This document shows, piece after piece, positions 1 to 5,205 of a stretch of DNA of 5,205 nt (positions are counted from its first letter, which is position 1; each line of letters begins with the position of its first letter). Origin of the DNA: Marinagarivorans sp. UBA5868 (GTDB taxonomy: Bacteria; Pseudomonadota; Gammaproteobacteria; Pseudomonadales; Cellvibrionaceae); contig DJFQ01000006.1 in assembly GCA_002432095.1 (NCBI GenBank), positions 1,421-6,625 of the forward strand, written 5' to 3'. The position numbers and the translations under genes were made by a program. The notes beneath the pieces are model-generated. The model did not search any database. It saw only the letters and a program-made list of their open reading frames with translations, and had not been told where the DNA came from.

Positions 1-741
1 TTGCAAGACGGGCGCGAGAGCAAAGCGCGGGTGATTGGCGTCGATATCGAAAATGATTTGGCGGTACTCAAGATAGAACTTGATCAATTAAAGGCAATTC
101 CCGTTGGCGCGCCGCAAAGTGCCCAAGTTGGCGACATAGTGCTCGCCATCGGCAACCCATTTGGCATGGGCCAGACCGTCACCCAGGGCATCATTTCCGC
201 CACAGGGCGTTTCGGTCTCGGAATAAGTGCTTTTGAAAATTTTATCCAAACCGATGCCGCCATTAATCCCGGGAACTCCGGAGGAGCGCTGATTGATGTT
301 CACGGCAATCTTCTTGGAATTAACACCGCGATACTCGATCGCATCGGCAATTCCGATTTGGATGGCGTCGGCCTGGCGGTGCCGGCGGATACTGCAGTAA
401 GAACACTGAAAGACATAGTGGAATTCGGTCGTGTAGTGCGCGGCTGGTTGGGCGTGGATGCGCAAAGCCTGACCCCTCAGTTGGCCCACTCCTTCCAGCT
501 GAATTCCACCAATGGGGTGCTGATTACGCGCATTTATAACAACGGTCCTGCCCACGTTGCGGGGCTGCAACCGGGCGATGTGATCGTCAAAATCAATGAT
601 GAACCTGTCGGGAATGGCGCGCGCGGGCGTCAGCAAATTCAGGAGTCGCGCCCTGGGGAAACTGTGGCCATAGAGTTTTATCGCAACGGACGACTGGAGA
701 AAGTTCAGGCCGTTTTGGACAAAAAGCCAGTTACCGGCTGA
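1..741 (+). CDS. degS: DegS/AlgW-family periplasmic serine protease, C-terminal part (5' end outside window)
   Basis: Trypsin-like serine protease with one PDZ domain; in this family a membrane-anchored trimer in the periplasm. When the PDZ domain binds C-termini of unassembled outer-membrane proteins, the protease cuts the anti-sigma factor (RseA/MucA) and releases sigma-E/AlgU. Visible are the catalytic Asp at residue 19 of the fragment (NDLAVLK), the oxyanion-loop and catalytic Ser93 in NPGNSGGAL, and the domain link VVRGWLGV (about 145-152), where WLG matches the peptide-binding loop (YIG in E. coli DegS). The single PDZ domain runs to about residue 240, so DegS/AlgW fits better than two-PDZ DegP/MucD. 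The initial TTG is an internal Leu codon (cf. ALQDGR in E. coli DegS), not a start; the N-terminal anchor and catalytic His lie upstream of the window. It converges on hisD with no intergenic base. Family certain; DegS versus AlgW naming is only a matter of lineage. Confidence 0.93.
   Translation: MQDGRESKARVIGVDIENDLAVLKIELDQLKAIPVGAPQSAQVGDIVLAIGNPFGMGQTVTQGIISATGRFGLGISAFENFIQTDAAINPGNSGGALIDVHGNLLGINTAILDRIGNSDLDGVGLAVPADTAVRTLKDIVEFGRVVRGWLGVDAQSLTPQLAHSFQLNSTNGVLITRIYNNGPAHVAGLQPGDVIVKINDEPVGNGARGRQQIQESRPGETVAIEFYRNGRLEKVQAVLDKKPVTG
721..739 (-). terminator. Rho-independent terminator of hisD, inside the 3' end of degS
   Basis: Read on the minus strand, the sequence after the hisD stop is AGCCGG-TAA-CTGGCT followed by a T run (721-724, with the T at 725 paired in the stem). 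This gives a 6-bp stem with one G-T wobble, a 3-base loop and a 5-T tract, beginning 3 bases after the hisD stop. The same bases encode the last residues and first stop base of degS on the plus strand. On the plus strand the hairpin is preceded by As and has no T tract, so it should act only on hisD transcripts. The stem is short, so its efficiency is uncertain. Confidence 0.62.
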
Positions 742-2049
742 TCAATCATTATCATCTTGGATGCGGAATTCCGCAGAACGGGCATGCGCCTCCAAAGACT
801 CGCCTCGGGCAAGAACAGACGCAATCCGCCCCAGGCGCGACGCTCCCATTGGCGAACAGTGGATAAGTGAGCTGCGTTTCTGGAAGTCGTAGACTCCAAG
901 AGGCGACGAGAACCGCGCAGTTCCTGAAGTCGGCAGCACGTGATTGGGACCAGCGCAATAATCACCCAAAGCCTCGCTGGTATACCGTCCCATAAAAATG
1001 GCACCGGCATGTTTCACCAGAGGCAGCAAAGCTTCCGGGTCTTCTACTGACAACTCCAAATGCTCTGGCGCAATGCGATTGACCCAGTGAACTGCCTCAT
1101 CCAGCGAATCCACTTCAATTAACGCGCCGCGTTTTGCCAACGATATAGAGGCAATCTGGCTGCGCTGCAAAGTTGGCAACAACCTCGCGATACTCGCCTC
1201 TACAGCATCAAGAAAGGCACGGTCGGGACTGATCAAGATAGCCTGGGCATCTTCGTCATGCTCAGCCTGGGAAAACAAATCCATGGCGATCCAATCGGGA
1301 TCCGTCCCCCCATCGCAGACCACCAAAATTTCAGATGGACCGGCGATCATATCAATATCGACCAAGCCAAATACCGCCCGCTTTGCGGTGGCGACATAGA
1401 TGTTGCCAGGGCCGACAATCTTGTCGACTTTCGGCATCGACTCAGTGCCATAAGCGAGCGCGGCTACTGCTTGTGCACCGCCTATGGTCACCACCCGATC
1501 GACACCCGCAATGGCAGCCGCCGCCAATACCAAATCGTTGGCCACGCCGCGCGGCGTAGGACTGACCATAACGATCTCGGGCACACCTGCCACCTGAGCA
1601 GGTATCGCATTCATTAACACTGAAGATGGATAAGACGCTTTGCCACCCGGCACATACATACCCACACGGTCCATCGGCGTGATCTTTTGCCCAAGGACAG
1701 TGCCATCGTCTGTGGTGTAACGCCACGATTCTTGGCGCTGATGCCGGTGATACTCGCTAACGCGATGTGCTGCCTGTTCAAGCGCTTCGCGCTGAGCTTC
1801 GGGAATGCGCTCCAACGCCGCCGTAAGCTGGTCCCGGGTGACGATCAAATCCGCGATCGACGACACCCGCCGGTCATCGAAACGATTGGTGTATTCGACA
1901 AGCGCCGCATCACCGCGCCGTCGCACGTCCTCCAATATTTGTTTTACCGAGGCTTCAACCGCCTCGTGCGCCGACGCCTCCCAAGCCAGCAAGCTGTCGA
2001 GCTGGGAGGTGAAATCGGAAGACGAGGATTGAAGACGACGAATCTGCAT
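742..2049 (-). CDS. hisD: Histidinol dehydrogenase HisD
   Basis: Cytoplasmic zinc enzyme that oxidises L-histidinol to L-histidine in two NAD+-dependent steps, the last reactions of histidine synthesis. Counting from the ATG at 2049 the product is 435 residues (E. coli 434). Expected residues are present: zinc ligands Gln261 and His264 in [10 protein letters not shown], catalytic Glu329-His330 in APEHLEL, Asp363 in [12 protein letters not shown] and His422 in [14 protein letters not shown]. The motifs [16 protein letters not shown] and [12 protein letters not shown] are also intact. The frame stays open 16 codons further upstream into hisG; I chose the ATG at 2049 because MQIRRL fits the start of homologues. 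The ribosome-binding site there is weak (GGA about 10 bases upstream). It follows hisG by 22 bases. In Pseudomonas hisC follows hisD; here degS does. Confidence 0.97.
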   Translation of the reverse strand: MQIRRLQSSSSDFTSQLDSLLAWEASAHEAVEASVKQILEDVRRRGDAALVEYTNRFDDRRVSSIADLIVTRDQLTAALERIPEAQREALEQAAHRVSEYHRHQRQESWRYTTDDGTVLGQKITPMDRVGMYVPGGKASYPSSVLMNAIPAQVAGVPEIVMVSPTPRGVANDLVLAAAAIAGVDRVVTIGGAQAVAALAYGTESMPKVDKIVGPGNIYVATAKRAVFGLVDIDMIAGPSEILVVCDGGTDPDWIAMDLFSQAEHDEDAQAILISPDRAFLDAVEASIARLLPTLQRSQIASISLAKRGALIEVDSLDEAVHWVNRIAPEHLELSVEDPEALLPLVKHAGAIFMGRYTSEALGDYCAGPNHVLPTSGTARFSSPLGVYDFQKRSSLIHCSPMGASRLGRIASVLARGESLEAHARSAEFRIQDDND

Positions 2050-2071
2050 GGGACTGTTTTCCGCTAGAGGT

Positions 2072-2716
2072 TTAACCCGCGCCGTTAATCTCGCCAACAG
2101 CGCTTTCGACGGCGTCCATCAATGCTTCGATTTGATAGTGCTTGAGTTTCATCGACGCCTTGTTGACGATTAGCCGCGAACTGACATCTGCGATGGTTTC
2201 CCGCGGCTCAAGACCATTGGCCCTCAAGGTATTACCGGTATCGACGATATCCACGATCTCATCCGCCAACTGCAGCACCGGCGCCAACTCCATCGCACCG
2301 TAAAGTTTGATGACATCCACCTGCTGTCCCTTCTCTGCGTAAAACCGCTTAGCGATATTGACGTACTTGGTGGCCACTTTAATCCGCCCGGGTTTGGGCG
2401 GTTGCCCCACTAATCCCGCCGTCATCAACCGACAGCGCGCAATGCGCAGATCCAGCGGCTCGTAATAACCTTGCCCACCGTGCTCGAGCAAGGTGTCTTT
2501 GCCCGAAACGCCAACGTCAGCAGCGCCGAACTGGACATATGTCGGCACATCGACGCCGCGCAAAATCAACAGGCGCACATCGGGAGAGGTGGTTTCAAAG
2601 GTCAACTTGCGACTGCTCTGAATCGACTCCAATGGCTCAATTCCGGCGGCCGCCAGTAATGGCAGCGTCTCATCCAGGATTCGTCCTTTAGTGAGCGCAA
2701 TAGTGAGCTGTGGCAT
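2072..2716 (-). CDS. hisG: ATP phosphoribosyltransferase catalytic subunit, short form HisG(S)
   Basis: Condenses ATP with PRPP to phosphoribosyl-ATP, the first and controlled step of histidine synthesis, in the cytoplasm. The product is 214 residues. It begins LTIALTKGR (KGR at 10-12) and carries the family signature for PRPP binding around residues 153-168 ([16 protein letters not shown]). It ends soon after the second catalytic lobe and lacks the roughly 80-residue C-terminal regulatory domain of the long form (E. coli, 299 residues). Short HisG is known to work as an octamer with HisZ, a HisRS-like subunit needed for activity and histidine inhibition, so hisZ is expected elsewhere. The start at 2716 is set by a strong AGAGGAG site; the longer open frame to 2791 would overlap murA. 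It lies 17 bases after murA and 22 before hisD. Confidence 0.97.
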   Translation of the reverse strand: MPQLTIALTKGRILDETLPLLAAAGIEPLESIQSSRKLTFETTSPDVRLLILRGVDVPTYVQFGAADVGVSGKDTLLEHGGQGYYEPLDLRIARCRLMTAGLVGQPPKPGRIKVATKYVNIAKRFYAEKGQQVDVIKLYGAMELAPVLQLADEIVDIVDTGNTLRANGLEPRETIADVSSRLIVNKASMKLKHYQIEALMDAVESAVGEINGAG

Positions 2717-2723
2717 TGGCGAT

Positions 2724-2730
2724 CTCCTCT
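2724..2730 (-). promoter_or_regulatory. Ribosome-binding site of hisG
   Basis: AGAGGAG on the minus strand, ending 7 bases before the ATG at 2716. It lies wholly within the 17-base gap between the murA stop and hisG, and it decides against the longer hisG frame that begins inside murA. Confidence 0.85.
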
Positions 2731-2733
2731 GTA

Positions 2734-4047
<1,314 letters not shown>

Positions 4048-4272
4048 TCAGGCGCCGGGGACGAGCGTTTTCATATGCACAGCATGGATGGCACCACTCG
4101 CGATTGCTTGATTGAGCGCACCATAAACCATCTGCTGTTTTTTTACGGGAGAAAGGCCATGAAACACCGCACTGGTCACGGTGATGTGGGCGTGATTACC
4201 TTCCATACGGGCTTCCACCTGCGCGTCCGGAATTGCAGCGCGCACGGCATCAATGATGTCTTGTTCTTGCAT
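4048..4272 (-). CDS. ibaG: BolA-family protein IbaG
   Basis: Small cytoplasmic BolA-like protein. In E. coli IbaG forms an iron-sulfur-bridged pair with the monothiol glutaredoxin GrxD, and its gene sits just before murA as here. From the ATG at 4272 the product is 74 residues. The family helix-turn core SPVKKQQMVYGAL (41-53) and the motif IHAVHMK are present; His63 aligns with the conserved C-terminal histidine of E. coli IbaG. The protein stops at VPGA, without the PxEW-type tail of the 84-residue E. coli protein. The frame is open to 4320, but I prefer 4272: MQEQDIIDAV aligns with family N-termini and AGGT (4279-4282) lies 6 bases upstream, whereas the longer form would translate through a strong hairpin. 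Murein-linked functions are inferred only from location. Confidence 0.9.
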   Translation of the reverse strand: MQEQDIIDAVRAAIPDAQVEARMEGNHAHITVTSAVFHGLSPVKKQQMVYGALNQAIASGAIHAVHMKTLVPGA

Positions 4273-4292
4273 AACTTGACCTGAGGATTGGA

Positions 4293-4316
4293 TCTGGGGC
4301 GACGACGCGCCCCAGA
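4293..4316 (-). repeat. Strong GC-rich hairpin in the ibaG leader
   Basis: TCTGGGGCG (4293-4301) and CGCCCCAGA (4308-4316) form a perfect 9-bp inverted repeat with a 6-base loop. In the minus-strand transcript it ends 20 bases before the ibaG ATG. The T run lies on the upstream side of the stem (complement of 4319-4323), so this is not a standard minus-strand terminator, and on the plus strand no T tract follows either. It could be an mRNA processing or stabilising element between mlaC and ibaG, or a weak attenuator; the sequence does not decide. Confidence 0.6.
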
Positions 4317-4389
4317 GCAAAAACGCGTAGTTTAATCAAATCGCATTGGCGGCGCACCCGCGAAGCGGATGAACGGATGCCGGCGCACA

Positions 4390-5019
4390 TCACGCTTTCT
4401 GCGCCCAGGTTGCGATTACTTTGTCGATATCATTGTCGTTTTGCTTCATTGATTGAGCAAATTGGTCGCGAAAACTCTTGCCAAGATTGACGCCGTTGAG
4501 AACGACATTAATCAGTTTCCATTCACCGGATTTGTTTTGCGCCATGGTGTAGGAAATTCGGCTGGTACCATCGGCAGCGGCAACTTCCTGGATCACTTCC
4601 ACCCGCTTCATAGCACTCACGTCCCCTTCCGGGGGCAAAGTGGTAATTTTCAAGTCGCTGTAATTGGCCAGTCCTTTACCGAGGGTTTCCACCATGCCGC
4701 GGGTGAAGGTTTCGGTAAACTGGTCGCGCTGAGCTTCACTCGCTTGGCTCCAATAAGATGCCATTACATTTTTGGCAATAAACGGGAAGCTCACCGTCGA
4801 TTCCAGGCTCTCCCGTACTTTGGCGAAATAGGCATCCGGATTTTCCTTCAACGTTTTCTCGCCACTTTTAATGACGCTCATTACAGAATCTGTCACGCCC
4901 TGCACAACCTGGTGCGGTGTTTCACTTTTGGCCGCCTCAGCCGCCGCCACACTTCCCCACAGTCCCAGTACTGCCAATAAAAGCCACTGGAAACTTGTTG
5001 CAAAAAATCGCTGTCTCAC
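4390..5019 (-). CDS. mlaC: MlaC, periplasmic phospholipid-binding protein of the Mla transport system
   Basis: Soluble periplasmic carrier that shuttles phospholipids between the outer-membrane MlaA complex and the inner-membrane MlaFEDB transporter, keeping the outer membrane asymmetric. The product is 209 residues (E. coli 211). A signal peptide is clear: Arg2 and Arg4, hydrophobic stretch about 11-22, then WGSVAAAEA with probable cleavage near 25-29. The mature part shows the Tol_Tol_Ttg2 family pattern: VSFPFIAKNVMASYW (76-90), SEAQRDQF (94-101), the YSDLKI segment and the late NVVLNGVNLGKSFRDQF (171-187). I start it at GTG 5019, since AAGGAG lies 6 bases upstream; a further ATG at 5058 would put that site inside the gene and 13 extra residues before the signal peptide. 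Downstream comes ibaG, not the usual mlaB. No mlaD is recognisable upstream within the window. Confidence 0.94.
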   Translation of the reverse strand: MRQRFFATSFQWLLLAVLGLWGSVAAAEAAKSETPHQVVQGVTDSVMSVIKSGEKTLKENPDAYFAKVRESLESTVSFPFIAKNVMASYWSQASEAQRDQFTETFTRGMVETLGKGLANYSDLKITTLPPEGDVSAMKRVEVIQEVAAADGTSRISYTMAQNKSGEWKLINVVLNGVNLGKSFRDQFAQSMKQNDNDIDKVIATWAQKA

Positions 5020-5025
5020 GAAATT

Positions 5026-5031
5026 CTCCTT
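5026..5031 (-). promoter_or_regulatory. Ribosome-binding site deciding the GTG start of mlaC
   Basis: AAGGAG on the minus strand, 6 bases before GTG at 5019-5017. It is the best Shine-Dalgarno match in the area and places the signal peptide at the very N-terminus, favouring the GTG start over the ATG at 5058. Confidence 0.82.
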
Positions 5032-5106
5032 AATCGACTGAAAATAGGGTGCGCACATCGCGCCGATTGGACGTGAATGCGGCGCGAAAGTTTACTGTGC
5101 GGCCGA

Positions 5107-5138
5107 GTTAGGTGCGAGTGAATATGCATCCACCTAAC
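5107..5138. repeat. 8-bp perfect inverted repeat upstream of mlaC
   Basis: GTTAGGTG (5107-5114) and CACCTAAC (5131-5138) are perfect inverted copies with a 16-base AT-richer spacer that includes the palindrome ATGCAT (5124-5129). Arm centres are 24 bases apart. No T tract follows on either strand, so a protein-binding site or an intercistronic hairpin is as likely as a terminator. It lies about 90 bases upstream of the mlaC start. The rest of 5020-5205 shows no recognisable gene and no convincing -35/-10 pair; the best -10-like string is TATTTT (minus strand, near 5042-5047) without a good -35. Confidence 0.5.
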
Positions 5139-5205
5139 CGATAACAACGCTATTTGGCCACATCCAAGCTGAACGCCAGCCAAAAATAACGGGTGAAACA
5201 CCGCC

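Noticed and set aside
1..3. TTG at the first base as a start codon for the protease
   Set aside because: It aligns with an internal Leu of DegS (ALQDGR) and the catalytic His would be missing; the gene simply enters from the left edge.
88..636. 182-codon open frame on the minus strand inside degS
   Set aside because: Antisense to a clear protease reading frame with intact motifs; its translation shows no recognisable domain and is explained by codon bias of the real gene.
4357..4368. CCGC-GAA-GCGG mini hairpin and a repeated GGCGCAC (4351-4357, 4382-4388) after mlaC
   Set aside because: Only 4 bp of stem and 7-base repeats in GC-rich sequence with no T tract; well within chance.
4453..4980. 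175-codon plus-strand frame inside mlaC
   Set aside because: Antisense shadow of MlaC; no ribosome-binding site or domain pattern.
5016..5201. 61-codon minus-strand frame running up to mlaC
   Set aside because: No resemblance to MlaD or another family; it overlaps the mlaC ribosome-binding site and start, and reads like non-coding sequence.
5150..5203. 17-residue minus-strand tail ending YFWLAFSLDVAK, possible end of an upstream gene
   Set aside because: Too short to identify, and another frame (stop at 5134) is equally possible; not called as a gene.

Overview
The window looks like a piece of an ordinary gammaproteobacterial chromosome of moderate GC content. It carries four complete or near-complete housekeeping genes of the conserved mla / ibaG / murA / hisG / hisD neighbourhood, plus mlaC and a DegS/AlgW-type protease at the edges. 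The gene order, the short form of HisG (214 residues) and the very close match of HisD to the Pseudomonas type, as I remember it, suggest a Pseudomonas-like or Cellvibrio-like lineage. I cannot name the genus from the sequence alone.

Layout from left to right. Positions 1-741 (+) hold the C-terminal part of a DegS/AlgW-family periplasmic protease, cut by the window edge. Converging on it from the right is a minus-strand series in transcription order mlaC (5019-4390), ibaG (4272-4048), murA (3996-2734), hisG (2716-2072) and hisD (2049-742). Gaps are 117, 51, 17 and 22 bases, so murA-hisG-hisD, and probably ibaG too, form one transcription unit. The degS and hisD stop codons lie back to back in one palindromic hexamer. 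The hisD terminator hairpin sits inside the last degS codons.

Functions. MlaC is the periplasmic phospholipid shuttle that keeps the outer membrane asymmetric. IbaG is a BolA-family partner of monothiol glutaredoxins. MurA makes the first committed step of peptidoglycan synthesis. HisG and HisD are the first and last enzymes of histidine synthesis. DegS senses misfolded outer-membrane proteins and starts the sigma-E response. Most of the window is therefore envelope construction and surveillance, with two histidine genes joined on behind murA.

I see no mobile element, CRISPR array, tRNA or rRNA gene, or unknown defence-like system. What merits a second look is small scale: absence of mlaB and hisC from their usual places, competing hairpins ahead of murA where the ribosome-binding site is poor, a hairpin in the ibaG leader, an 8-bp inverted repeat upstream of mlaC, and the compact convergent degS/hisD junction.
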